A stretch of DNA of 5,900 nucleotides from an uncultured Helicobacter sp. (GCA_947179285.1 CAMXAV010000057.1:1-5900), one strand, 5' to 3'; numbered from the stretch's first letter, positions 1 through 5,900 are shown. Notes: a model not told the origin generated them from the sequence alone. Numbers and translations are program-made.

Positions 1-85
1 GGCGGCTGATGGATTAAATGGCAGCCATTATGAACACACGGTTGCCATTATTGGCGGGCGCGCTGAAATTTTAACACAGGAGTAA
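1..85 (+). CDS. map: Methionine aminopeptidase, type I (C-terminal end only)
   Basis: This is the 3' end of map. Reading from base 2, the last 27 codons give AADGLNGSHYEHTVAIIGG followed by RAEILTQE and a TAA stop. The pattern 'S..YEHT' followed some residues later by 'EILT' is the typical C-terminal end of type I methionine aminopeptidases, in which the segment around the catalytic/metal-binding Glu precedes the final strand. The enzyme removes the initiator Met from nascent proteins in the cytosol, using two metal ions. The metal ligands nearer the N-terminus lie left of the window. Context supports the call, because map directly precedes infA in Helicobacter and many other bacteria. Its last two sense codons, CAG GAG, also carry the Shine-Dalgarno site of infA, so the two genes are probably translationally linked. 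Confidence 0.9.
   Translation, partial: AADGLNGSHYEHTVAIIGGRAEILTQE
78..82 (+). promoter_or_regulatory. Ribosome binding site of infA
   Basis: AGGAG lies 6 nt upstream of the ATG at 89 and inside the last codons of map. It fixes the infA start at 89, and therefore the long N-terminus of IF-1. No other ATG, GTG or TTG occurs in frame between codon 1 and the conserved IF-1 core. Confidence 0.85.
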
Positions 86-88
86 TCT

Positions 89-331
89 ATGGCAAAGCAC
101 AATACTCCTAAAAAGGAGAAAGACATCATCGAAGTTGTTGGCAAAGTTGTAGAAGCATTGCCCAATGCAACTTTTCGGGTAGAGCTTGAGAATAATAAAC
201 ATGTGATATTGTGCCACATCGCAGGACGCATGCGCATGCACTATATCAAGATTCTCCCCGGAGACAGAGTGGATGTAGAGCTTACGCCATATAGTCTCGA
301 TAAGGGACGAATTGTGTATCGACATAAATAA
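89..331 (+). CDS. infA: Translation initiation factor IF-1
   Basis: IF-1 binds the A site of the 30S subunit during initiation, blocks premature tRNA entry and assists IF-2 and IF-3. The product is 80 aa and almost entirely one S1-like OB fold. Hallmarks are [13 protein letters not shown] (about residues 23-35), [19 protein letters not shown] (43-61) and the C-terminal [15 protein letters not shown]. The usual bacterial length is about 72 aa. The extra 8 or so residues are at the N-terminus (HNTPKKEK, Lys-rich) before the usual 'IEV.GKV' start of the fold. The start is fixed by AGGAG at 78-82. An internal AAGGAG (113-118) sits 6 nt before an ATC codon (residue 13), but no standard start codon follows it. 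The stop TAA (329-331) overlaps the AAAAGGAG ribosome binding site of rpmJ. Confidence 0.97.
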   Translation: MAKHNTPKKEKDIIEVVGKVVEALPNATFRVELENNKHVILCHIAGRMRMHYIKILPGDRVDVELTPYSLDKGRIVYRHK

Positions 332-342
332 AAGGAGCAGAA

Positions 343-456
343 ATGAAAGTAAGACCATCTGTAAAAAAAATGTGTGATAAATGCAAAATCATTAAGCGCA
401 AAGGCATTGTGCGCGTGATTTGCGTTACACCCAAACACAAACAAAGACAAGGATAA
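343..456 (+). CDS. rpmJ: 50S ribosomal protein L36
   Basis: A 37-aa protein, the usual length of L36, the smallest 50S protein, which binds 23S rRNA. The translation begins [20 protein letters not shown] and ends with [10 protein letters not shown]. The zinc-ribbon ligands are present as Cys11, Cys14, Cys27 and His32, so this is the zinc-binding (C+) form. The start at 343 has AAGGAG at 332-337, 5 nt upstream. The gene lies between infA (11-nt gap) and rpsM (3-nt gap), its standard position in the spc/alpha cluster. Its last codons and stop (AAGGATAA) form the Shine-Dalgarno site of rpsM. A run of eight A (363-370) falls in codons 7-10 and the frame stays open. Confidence 0.97.
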   Translation: MKVRPSVKKMCDKCKIIKRKGIVRVICVTPKHKQRQG

Positions 457-459
457 AAA

Positions 460-828
460 ATGGCACGTATCGCTGGTGTTGATTTACCAAAAAAGAAGCG
501 CATAGAGTATGCCCTCACCTATATTTATGGGATTGGCTTAAAAACGTCGCGCGACATCTTAACAGGTGTGCACATCTCTTTTGATAAAAGAGTGCAAGAT
601 TTGAGCGAATCGGAAGTTTCGACAATCAGTAAGTGGATTCAAGAACACTGCATGGTTGAAGGCGATTTGCGCAAGAAAGTAACAATGGACATTAAAGCCT
701 TAATGGACCTCGGCAATTATCGTGGTTTGCGTCATCGCAAGGGGCTTCCTGTGCGCGGACAAACCACAAAAAACAATGCACGAACCCGCAAAGGCAAACG
801 CAAAACTGTGGGTAGCGCAAGCAAATAA
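460..828 (+). CDS. rpsM: 30S ribosomal protein S13
   Basis: S13 sits in the head of the 30S subunit, contacts the P-site tRNA through its C-terminal tail and forms bridge contacts with the 50S subunit. At 122 aa it has the typical family length. The N-terminal part [20 protein letters not shown] and the helix-two-turns-helix region ([14 protein letters not shown]) are intact. The C-terminal RNA-binding signature [20 protein letters not shown] (about 88-107) is followed by a basic tail ending [12 protein letters not shown]. The ribosome binding site AAGGA at 449-453 overlaps the end of rpmJ, only 3 nt separates the two genes, and coupling of translation is likely. It is followed after 9 nt by rpsK. 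Confidence 0.98.
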   Translation: MARIAGVDLPKKKRIEYALTYIYGIGLKTSRDILTGVHISFDKRVQDLSESEVSTISKWIQEHCMVEGDLRKKVTMDIKALMDLGNYRGLRHRKGLPVRGQTTKNNARTRKGKRKTVGSASK

Positions 829-837
829 GGAAAGACG

Positions 838-1230
838 ATGGCAACAAAGAAAAACACAAAGAAAAAAGCAGCAAAGAAAAATATTGCGGGTGGCATTATC
901 TATATTGCTGCTACATTTAACAATACGAGTGTAACGATAACCGATGAGATGGGCAATGTGCTTTGTTGGAGCACGGCGGGCGCGTTGGGCTTTAAGGGCA
1001 GCAAAAAATCGACACCATACGCTGCACAGCAAGCGGTTGAAAATGCTGTGATGAAAGCAAAAGAATGCGGAATCAAAGAGCTAGGCGTTAAGGTGCAAGG
1101 ACCCGGCAGCGGTAGCGAAACAGCTGTGAAGAGTCTTGGCACAATTGATGGCATTAAGGTTCTTTGGTTTAAAAACATTACGCCTTTGCCACATAATGGT
1201 TGTAGACCACCCAAAAGACGTAGAGTATAA
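838..1230 (+). CDS. rpsK: 30S ribosomal protein S11
   Basis: S11 is part of the 30S platform near the mRNA exit and E site, and works with S7 and 16S rRNA. The product is 130 aa, normal for the family, with a Lys-rich N-terminus (about 1-15). The core has [15 protein letters not shown] (26-40), [20 protein letters not shown] (45-64) and the terminal block [17 protein letters not shown] (114-130). Asn120-Gly121 matches the Asn-Gly site that becomes isoaspartate in E. coli S11. One oddity is the loop GPGSGSETA (88-96), where the near-universal Arg of 'GPG.GRE' is Ser93. The start is set by AAGGAA at 827-832, which overlaps the rpsM stop. The next gene, rpsD, follows after 9 nt. Confidence 0.98.
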   Translation: MATKKNTKKKAAKKNIAGGIIYIAATFNNTSVTITDEMGNVLCWSTAGALGFKGSKKSTPYAAQQAVENAVMKAKECGIKELGVKVQGPGSGSETAVKSLGTIDGIKVLWFKNITPLPHNGCRPPKRRRV

Positions 1231-1239
1231 GGAGACAAG

Positions 1240-1866
1240 ATGGCACGATATAGAGGACCCGTTGAGAAAATCGAAAGACGTTTTGATGTTTCATTGTTTC
1301 TCAAAGGCGAGCGTAGGTTGGCAGGCAAATCTGCCGTTGAGAGACGACACTATGGACCAGGGCAGCATGGACAAAGACGTGCAAAGCCTTCTGATTATGC
1401 GTTGCAGCTCCATGAAAAACAAAAGGCAAAAATGCTTTATGGAATTTCCGAACGTCAATTTCGCAGCATCTTTCGCGAAGCGAGCAGAAGAGAAGGCAAT
1501 ACGGGAGAGCTTTTGGTAACTTTGCTTGAAAGTCGCTTGGATAATGTCGTCTATCGCATGGGCTTTGCGACAACAAGACGATTTGCTAGCCAACTTGTTA
1601 CACATGGGCATATTCTTGTCAATGGCAAGAAAGTCAATATTCCTTCGGCTGTGGTTGAGCCCGGCTCAAAAGTCGAAATCAAAGAACGGTCAAAGGCAAA
1701 TGCCCAAATCAAGCGAGCGATTGAGCTCACACATCAAACAGGCATTGTTGCGTGGGTTGATGTCGACCAAGAAAAGATTTTTGGAATCTTTACACGCATT
1801 CCCGAACGTGAAGAAATCACAATTCCTATCAAAGAACGTTTGATTGTCGAGTTGTATTCAAAATAA
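1240..1866 (+). CDS. rpsD: 30S ribosomal protein S4
   Basis: S4 is a primary 16S rRNA binder that nucleates assembly of the 5' domain. In many bacteria it also represses its own operon by binding the mRNA; I see no clear pseudoknot target here. The product is 208 aa, the usual length. The N-terminal domain begins [20 protein letters not shown] and lacks the zinc-binding cysteines found in some S4 proteins. [15 protein letters not shown] (39-53) is a conserved segment. The S4 RNA-binding domain covers roughly residues 97-160, with [20 protein letters not shown] and [19 protein letters not shown]. The C-terminus LIVELYSK is identical to that recalled for Helicobacter S4. The start is supported by AAGGAG (1229-1234), which overlaps the rpsK stop. 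Confidence 0.98.
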   Translation: MARYRGPVEKIERRFDVSLFLKGERRLAGKSAVERRHYGPGQHGQRRAKPSDYALQLHEKQKAKMLYGISERQFRSIFREASRREGNTGELLVTLLESRLDNVVYRMGFATTRRFASQLVTHGHILVNGKKVNIPSAVVEPGSKVEIKERSKANAQIKRAIELTHQTGIVAWVDVDQEKIFGIFTRIPEREEITIPIKERLIVELYSK

Positions 1867-1877
1867 AAGGTAACTGC

Positions 1878-2876
1878 ATGAGAACAATTAAGATTGCACC
1901 ACACACCCCCACAGAAATTGTGGTTGAAGAGTTGGATAGCAATAGAACGCGAATCTTTGCTTATCCGTTTGAAGCGGGATATGCCGTAACTGTTGCGCAT
2001 CCGCTCAAGCGGCTTTTGTTGGGCAGCTCTGTGGGCTATGCCCCCACAGCATTGCGGATTGATGGTGTTATGCATGAGTTCGATTCGTTGCGTGGAATGA
2101 TGGAAGATGTTACGCTTTTTATTGCGAACCTTAAATCAATCCGCTTCAAAATCAAAGACGATTCGCTGCAAAAGATTGTTGTGGATTATCACTTTGCCGG
2201 ACCAAAAGTTCTGTATGGGAATGATTTAAATACAGATGAGCTTGAGGTTGTAACTCCCGAGCAATATCTTGCTACAATCAACGAAAATGGCAATTTCAAT
2301 TTTTCTCTAGTAGTCGAAAAAGGGATTGGCTATGTGCCTAGCGAAGATATTCGCCCTCTTGTGCCCGAAGGATATATCCCACTCGATGCCTATTTTACCC
2401 CCGTAAAAAAGGTAACCTACGAGATTGAAAATTTCCTTGTAGAAGACGACCCAACGTTTGAAAAAATTGTTCTCGAGATTCAAACAGATGGGCAAATCGA
2501 CCCCATGTCGGCATTTAATAATGCCTTGAATGTTATGCAAAAACAACTCTCTGTTTTTAATAGCGAATGGAACATGGGCGGAGCACAATATGATGCCCTT
2601 AATGATGGCAAAGAGATACGTGATTTATTGCAAAAAATCGAGACGCTCAATTTGAGTGCGCGTTCGTTCAATTGTTTGGATAGGGCGAATATCAAATATA
2701 TTGGCGAGATTGTTTTGATGACAGAAGCGGAGCTCAAAGAGGTTAAGAATCTGGGCAAAAAATCAACAGACGAAATCAAAGAAAAAATGGAAGAGATTGG
2801 TTATCCCATTGGTGGGAACAATATCTCTCCCGAAACATTAGCAACTTTGCAAAAACGACTAGCAAAATTGAAATAA
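1878..2876 (+). CDS. rpoA: DNA-directed RNA polymerase subunit alpha
   Basis: The alpha dimer scaffolds assembly of the RNA polymerase core, and its C-terminal domain contacts UP elements and activators. The product is 332 aa. The N-terminal domain (about 1-230) carries [20 protein letters not shown] (31-50), [20 protein letters not shown] and ETDGQ-like QTDGQIDP (202-209). The C-terminal domain (about 250-312) has [20 protein letters not shown], with Arg262 in the place of E. coli Arg265 (UP-element binding), and [16 protein letters not shown] linker of variable sequence joins the two domains. The ribosome binding site is only AAAAGG (1865-1870), weaker than those of the neighbours and overlapping the rpsD stop. 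This may lower alpha synthesis or rely on coupling from rpsD. The gap to rplQ is 11 nt. Confidence 0.98.
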   Translation: MRTIKIAPHTPTEIVVEELDSNRTRIFAYPFEAGYAVTVAHPLKRLLLGSSVGYAPTALRIDGVMHEFDSLRGMMEDVTLFIANLKSIRFKIKDDSLQKIVVDYHFAGPKVLYGNDLNTDELEVVTPEQYLATINENGNFNFSLVVEKGIGYVPSEDIRPLVPEGYIPLDAYFTPVKKVTYEIENFLVEDDPTFEKIVLEIQTDGQIDPMSAFNNALNVMQKQLSVFNSEWNMGGAQYDALNDGKEIRDLLQKIETLNLSARSFNCLDRANIKYIGEIVLMTEAELKEVKNLGKKSTDEIKEKMEEIGYPIGGNNISPETLATLQKRLAKLK

Positions 2877-2887
2877 AGGACAACAGA

Positions 2888-3238
2888 ATGAGACATCAAC
2901 ATGGTTATAGAAAACTCGGGAGAACATCGGCGCATCGCAAGGCGCTCTTGCGTAATCTTTCTATCGCTCTCGTGCGGCATGGCAAGATTGAAACGACTTT
3001 GATGAAAGCAAAAGAATTGCAGAGTTATTTTGAACGTCTTTTGACGCGAGCAAGGGCGGGCGATTTTAATGCACATCGCGCCGTGTTTGCCGCCTTGCAA
3101 GACAAAGAATCCACGCAAAAGCTTGTCGCCGAAATTGCCCCAAAATATCAAGGGCGCAATGGCGGCTATACGCGTATTGTGCGCACACAATTGCGCCGAG
3201 GCGATGCCGCCCCTATGGCGTTTATCGAGCTTGTCTAG
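2888..3238 (+). CDS. rplQ: 50S ribosomal protein L17
   Basis: L17 lies near the polypeptide exit tunnel on the 50S subunit and binds 23S rRNA. The product is 116 aa, typical of the short bacterial form. The N-terminal signature [20 protein letters not shown] is followed by [23 protein letters not shown] (about 22-44) and the conserved C-terminal stretch [28 protein letters not shown], printed here only for recognition in two parts: [18 protein letters not shown] and APMAFIELV. It starts 7 nt after AAAGGA (2875-2880), which overlaps the rpoA stop. It is the last gene of the operon, as is usual. No GC-rich hairpin with a T run follows its TAG stop, so transcription may end by Rho or continue into the aminotransferase gene. 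Confidence 0.98.
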   Translation: MRHQHGYRKLGRTSAHRKALLRNLSIALVRHGKIETTLMKAKELQSYFERLLTRARAGDFNAHRAVFAALQDKESTQKLVAEIAPKYQGRNGGYTRIVRTQLRRGDAAPMAFIELV

Positions 3239-3342
3239 TTTACATGTCTTAGGGCAATAAACATTGTGCTTTTGCGTTTGTCGTCAAAGTTTGTTGGCAT
3301 CAATATTTTGCAGCAATGGGCAAAATAAAATAGGAGGGGACG
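3239..3342 (+). promoter_or_regulatory. Spacer between rplQ and aspB, possible weak promoter
   Basis: This 104-nt non-coding spacer is the longest gap in the window. It is AT-rich, with several short T runs (3269-3292) ahead of TATTTT at 3304-3309. That could serve as a -10-like element in a group whose housekeeping promoters often lack a clear -35 box. The match is poor and the assignment is a guess. The change from ribosomal genes to an unrelated metabolic gene is the main reason to expect a promoter here. I see no intrinsic terminator. The strong Shine-Dalgarno site AGGAGG of aspB is at 3332-3337. Confidence 0.25.
3304..3327. repeat. Perfect 8-bp inverted repeat upstream of aspB
   Basis: TATTTTGC (3304-3311) and GCAAAATA (3320-3327) are perfectly complementary arms around an 8-nt loop, AGCAATGG. 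The repeat ends 4 nt before the AGGAGG ribosome binding site of aspB. The stem is AT-rich (two G-C pairs) and no T run follows it, so it is not a usual Rho-independent terminator. It could be an operator-like dyad or a weak RNA hairpin, or chance. Confidence 0.4.
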
Positions 3343-4509
3343 ATGCAATATTCTCATCGCATACAAACACTTGAAGAATCTGTAACAATCGCTGTGAGCT
3401 CTCTTGCGCGTGAGTTAAAAGCAAAAGGTCGGGATATTTTATCCTTTTCTGCTGGTGAGCCCGATTTCGACACGCCACAAAACGTTAAAAATGTAGCGAT
3501 AGACGCCATCAATGCGGGCTTCACCAAATACACAGCTGTGGGCGGAATCCCCGAGCTCAAAGACGCCATCATCGCAAAGCTCAAACGTGAAAATGGCTTG
3601 AGCTACGAGCGTTCGGAAGTGTTGGTGAGCAATGGCGCAAAGCATTCTTTGTTCAATATTTGCGCGGCGCTCATTAATCATGATGATGAAGTGCTGATTC
3701 CCGTTCCATTCTGGGTTACCTATCCCGAATTGGTGAAATATTATGGCGGCAAAAATGTCTTGCTCCCAACAAACGATGCGAACGCGTTCAAAATCACGCC
3801 CGAGCAACTGCGTGCGGCTCTCACGCCTCGCACAAAAATGCTCATCTTAAACTCCCCGTCAAATCCCACAGGCTCGGTGTATAGCCGCGATGAGCTCGCC
3901 GCGCTCGGCAAGGTTCTTGAGGGCACAGATGTTTGGGTCGTGAGCGATGAGATGTATGAAAAACTCTTGTTCGAGGGCGAGTTCTGCTCCACAGCTTCTG
4001 CAAGCGAGGATTTATTAAAACGTACAATTGTTGTGAATGGCGTGAGCAAGTCTGCCGCGATGACGGGCTGGCGCATGGGGTATTGCGCCTGCAAAGACAA
4101 AAAGTTGATTAAATTGATGGACAATTTGCAAGGGCAATGTACATCAAACATCAATTCTATCACCCAAAAAGCGGCAATCGCGGCTCTCGATGGGCGCATC
4201 GATTCCGAAATCGAATCCATGCGCAAAGAGTTTTGCAAGCGCCGCGACATTGTCGTTGAGGGCTTTGCTGCCATCAAGGGCTTGTCGGTTGTGAAGCCTA
4301 GCGGCGCGTTCTATGTCTTTGTGAATATCAGCACAATCGAATCCGATTCCGTGCGCTTTTGCAAGGCATTGCTCGAAAAAGAGGGGGTCGCCGTTGTTCC
4401 GGGCTCGGGCTTTGGAATGGACGGCTATTTCCGCTTTTCGTTCGCAACAGACACGCAATCTATCAAGCAAGGAATCGAACGTATCAGTCGCTTTGTGCAG
4501 AGCTACTAG
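3343..4509 (+). CDS. aspB: Aspartate aminotransferase, class I PLP-dependent
   Basis: The product is 388 aa, normal for subgroup I-beta aspartate aminotransferases (Thermus/Bacillus AspB type). They interconvert aspartate plus 2-oxoglutarate with oxaloacetate plus glutamate; some also use prephenate. Landmarks are SFSAGEPDFDTP (35-45), which starts the fold, Trp124 in VPFWVTYPEL stacking on the cofactor, Asn174 in NSPSNPTGSVYS, and Asp202 and Tyr205 in SDEMYEKLLFEG. Lys236 in GVSKSAAMTGWRMGY is the expected Schiff-base lysine, followed by Arg244. Arg364 in YFRFSFA is the usual binder of the substrate alpha-carboxylate. The start is set by AGGAGG (3332-3337), 5 nt upstream. The substrate specificity (aspartate alone or also aromatic/prephenate) cannot be settled by reading. 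The last 26 bp overlap the 3' end of truD on the other strand. Confidence 0.92.
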   Translation: MQYSHRIQTLEESVTIAVSSLARELKAKGRDILSFSAGEPDFDTPQNVKNVAIDAINAGFTKYTAVGGIPELKDAIIAKLKRENGLSYERSEVLVSNGAKHSLFNICAALINHDDEVLIPVPFWVTYPELVKYYGGKNVLLPTNDANAFKITPEQLRAALTPRTKMLILNSPSNPTGSVYSRDELAALGKVLEGTDVWVVSDEMYEKLLFEGEFCSTASASEDLLKRTIVVNGVSKSAAMTGWRMGYCACKDKKLIKLMDNLQGQCTSNINSITQKAAIAALDGRIDSEIESMRKEFCKRRDIVVEGFAAIKGLSVVKPSGAFYVFVNISTIESDSVRFCKALLEKEGVAVVPGSGFGMDGYFRFSFATDTQSIKQGIERISRFVQSY

Positions 4510-5596
4510 ATTCTGCGTCAGCTTCCCCAAAAATCTGTTCTTGGTTGCACAACTGCTCCAAAAAAACAGAAGCATAGCTCCCTTTTGGGAGCGTGAAATG
4601 CAAGTGCCCGTGCGCCTCTTGCGCAACATACTCAAACTCGACTTCATCGGCAAAGACCCACGCAAAGCGCCTGCTGCCCTGCTGTCCGAAATCCTCTGTC
4701 GCGTCCTCAAACAAAGCCGCATTTTCTCGCGCAAGCATTGTCTTGCGCCCCGCCAAAAGCCCTGTTGGCGCAATGTCGTGTCGCAAAAAGCGACAACTCT
4801 CTTCGCGTACATTCTCCGCGTAGAAGAGCTTGCCCATAGGATAATGCCCCATAACATCGCCTTTGAGCAGCACAAATGGGTGCTCTTGCGCCCAATCTTG
4901 CGCCTGAAATGTGAGCGACTGATATTGTCGCAAAGCCTCGCTCGCGCCACATGCGGCGAGCATGCGCGACAGCTGGATTCGCTTTGAAAGCCATTCGTTG
5001 AAAAAATGGCTTTGGAGGGCAGAAAAAAAGAACTTCGCCTTCGCCTTGTTGCATATCGTGCGCGCGCCTGCGAGCATGTCTTGCGCAATCGCATAATTTG
5101 CGCCGTTGTTGCCGAAACGTTGATAGCCAAAATAATTCGCAAAGCCTTGCGTGCGCAGAATCTCCACGACAGATTGCAGCTTTGTCGCATTCAGCGCGTC
5201 AAGCTTCTTGAGCCGCATAAAGAATCGATTCCCTCGCAAATGCCCAATGCGAAGCTTGTTGTGGTGCAGCTCAATGCCTAGAATCTTTATCGATGGGTGT
5301 GTGAAAGATTCGAGCTTTGCGCGGTATTGCTTGGGCAACGTGATGTATTGCGTGCTCAACGCATGCTTGTCTTTGAGCCCCGCATAGCCAATCTGATTTT
5401 GTTTGATTCCAAGAGTGGAACAAAGAATCTTGAGAAGCTCGGGTGTGCTAAGGGATTTTTTGCGCACATGCACATAGAGATGCTCGCCATATCCGCTAGG
5501 CGGATAGAGCGGAATCTCTTGCACGACAAAGTCGCGTGCGCTCGGTCGAAAATAGAGCGAGATAGGGGCGTGCGTGAGCAACCCAATGCGCGTCAC
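4484..5596 (-). CDS. truD: tRNA pseudouridine(13) synthase TruD
   Basis: TruD converts uridine 13 of certain tRNAs (tRNA-Glu in E. coli) to pseudouridine. The product is 370 aa, with the family landmarks in order. These are RPSARDFVVQEIPLY (17-31), the catalytic motif GYAGLKDKHALSTQ with Asp76 as the expected nucleophile, GHLRGNRFFMRL (118-129), NYFGYQRFG (154-162), the TRUD insertion domain (roughly 155-270), GDVMGHYPMGK (246-256), APTGLLAGRK (276-285), GSRRFAWVF (307-315) and LPKGSYASVFLEQL (336-349). It starts with GTG at 5596, in a GTGA overlap with the stop of the upstream gene, and only a weak AGGCGG-like site precedes it. Translational coupling is therefore likely. After about residue 349 there is a 21-residue tail rich in Glu, Ser and Ala (ending SSSSAQSD) that I do not recall in relatives. 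Its last part is encoded opposite the end of aspB. Confidence 0.95.
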   Translation of the reverse strand: MTRIGLLTHAPISLYFRPSARDFVVQEIPLYPPSGYGEHLYVHVRKKSLSTPELLKILCSTLGIKQNQIGYAGLKDKHALSTQYITLPKQYRAKLESFTHPSIKILGIELHHNKLRIGHLRGNRFFMRLKKLDALNATKLQSVVEILRTQGFANYFGYQRFGNNGANYAIAQDMLAGARTICNKAKAKFFFSALQSHFFNEWLSKRIQLSRMLAACGASEALRQYQSLTFQAQDWAQEHPFVLLKGDVMGHYPMGKLFYAENVREESCRFLRHDIAPTGLLAGRKTMLARENAALFEDATEDFGQQGSRRFAWVFADEVEFEYVAQEAHGHLHFTLPKGSYASVFLEQLCNQEQIFGEADAESSSSAQSD

Positions 5597-5900
5597 GCAA
5601 CCGCCTGAAACGAACGTGGCGCTGTGCGCTCGCGCTCAAAAAAGTCCATGTTTTCTTGGTAAAGCTTGACGCCCTCTGTTTTGCGCAACTCCGCGCTAAG
5701 CTCCTCGCTGGCTTTCATCTGCGCTTCCATTTGCATCATAGCAGCATCGGCTGCAACGCGATAATCTTGCGGGCTTGGGTCTGCTGGCGCCATTGCCGCC
5801 GCTTGAATCTGTTGCGCCTTTTGCACATCTTTTGCGCGTCTCCTGTCGAGCTCGTGTCAATCGAGACTTCGCCTGCTGTCGCATAGAGCTTGCCGTCTGG
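5593..5900 (-). pseudogene. SprA-related putative metalloprotease, 3' end, frameshifted
   Basis: Read leftward from the right edge, the first frame gives PDGKLYATAGEVSIDTSSTG and then DAQK, after which it loses sense and stops at TGA 5738-5736. A different frame then gives DVQKAQQIQAAAMAPADPSP, QDYRVAADAAMMQMEAQMKA and a helical tail ending FERERTAPRSFQAVA. 'GPDGK.YA..GEV.ID.S' followed by 'KAQ.I..AA.APADPSPQD..VAA.A' is the C-terminal pattern I remember for the SprA-related family (PF12118, annotated in campylobacters as a putative metalloprotease with an HExxH-type motif). That motif should lie just right of the window. One extra A in the AAAA tract at 5833-5830 joins the frames as GDAQKDVQKAQQ, so a one-base deletion, real or a sequencing error, is likely. 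The 3' fragment alone could start at GTG 5826. Its stop overlaps the truD start (GTGA). Function is unknown; the family assignment is from memory. Confidence 0.65.

Noticed and set aside
363..370. Run of eight A in rpmJ as a phase-variation tract
   Set aside because: The frame is intact, the gene encodes a core ribosomal protein, and the run is explained by Val-Lys-Lys-Met codons.
900..1328. A 142-codon open frame on the - strand opposite rpsK
   Set aside because: It is entirely antisense to rpsK and the start of rpsD, both certain genes, and has no coding signature of its own.
3239..3300. Possible Rho-independent terminator after rplQ (CAAT-AAAC-ATTG followed by GCTTTTGCG)
   Set aside because: The stem is only 4 bp plus a wobble pair and the T run is short, which is too weak to call.
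4394..4987. A 197-codon open frame on the + strand opposite truD
   Set aside because: It is a shadow of aspB and truD, with no recognisable domain and no ribosome binding site.
4144..5190. A 348-codon open frame on the - strand, in a different frame from truD and antisense to aspB
   Set aside because: It lies across two well-recognised genes, its translation is rich in Arg and Cys with no family motif, and such long shadows are expected where GC-rich codons suppress stops.
5455..5461. T6 run in truD (A6 on the coding strand) as a slippage site
   Set aside because: The TruD frame is continuous across it and all downstream motifs are in register, so it is explained by Lys-Lys codons.
1..5900. 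CRISPR array, tRNA or rRNA gene, insertion sequence, or defence system
   Set aside because: I found no regularly spaced repeats, no tRNA cloverleaf, no terminal inverted repeats and no nuclease or transposase motifs. Nearly all sequence is accounted for by recognised genes.

Overview
The window is chromosomal DNA of a campylobacterotal (epsilonproteobacterial) bacterium. Helicobacter or a close relative is the best guess. The evidence is the protein sequences: the S11, S4, RpoA, TruD and AspB products read closest to my memory of Helicobacter pylori proteins. Examples are the S4 N-terminus without zinc cysteines, the RpoA C-terminal domain with [13 protein letters not shown], and the S11 stretch [19 protein letters not shown]. 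The gene order map-infA-rpmJ-rpsM-rpsK-rpsD-rpoA-rplQ is also the order known in that group. Base composition is moderate in the ribosomal genes and visibly more GC-rich in the right half.

Positions 1-3238, + strand: the distal end of the spc/alpha ribosomal protein operon. It begins with the last codons of map and continues through infA, rpmJ, rpsM, rpsK, rpsD, rpoA and rplQ. Gaps are 3-11 nt, and nearly every Shine-Dalgarno site is built into the stop codon of the preceding gene. No promoter or terminator is visible inside the block, so it looks like one transcript that starts left of the window. Together these genes supply translation initiation factor IF-1, four 30S/50S assembly proteins (S13, S11, S4, L36), L17 and the RNA polymerase alpha subunit.

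Positions 3239-3342: a 104-nt spacer holding a perfect 8-bp inverted repeat and a strong AGGAGG ribosome binding site. Positions 3343-4509, + strand: a complete class I PLP aminotransferase (aspB type).

Positions 4484-5900, - strand: truD (tRNA pseudouridine-13 synthase) is convergent with aspB, and the two coding ends overlap by 26 bp. Upstream of truD, with a 4-base GTGA overlap, lies the 3' end of a gene of the SprA-related putative metalloprotease family (PF12118-like). It is split by an apparent one-base deletion in a short A tract.

I found no mobile element, CRISPR array, RNA gene, or clearly new biological system. The points most worth a second look are the frameshift in the metalloprotease gene, the unusually frequent word TTGCGC/GCGCAA and its palindrome TTGCGCAA, the extended N-terminus of IF-1, and the convergent coding overlap that may have extended the C-terminus of TruD.
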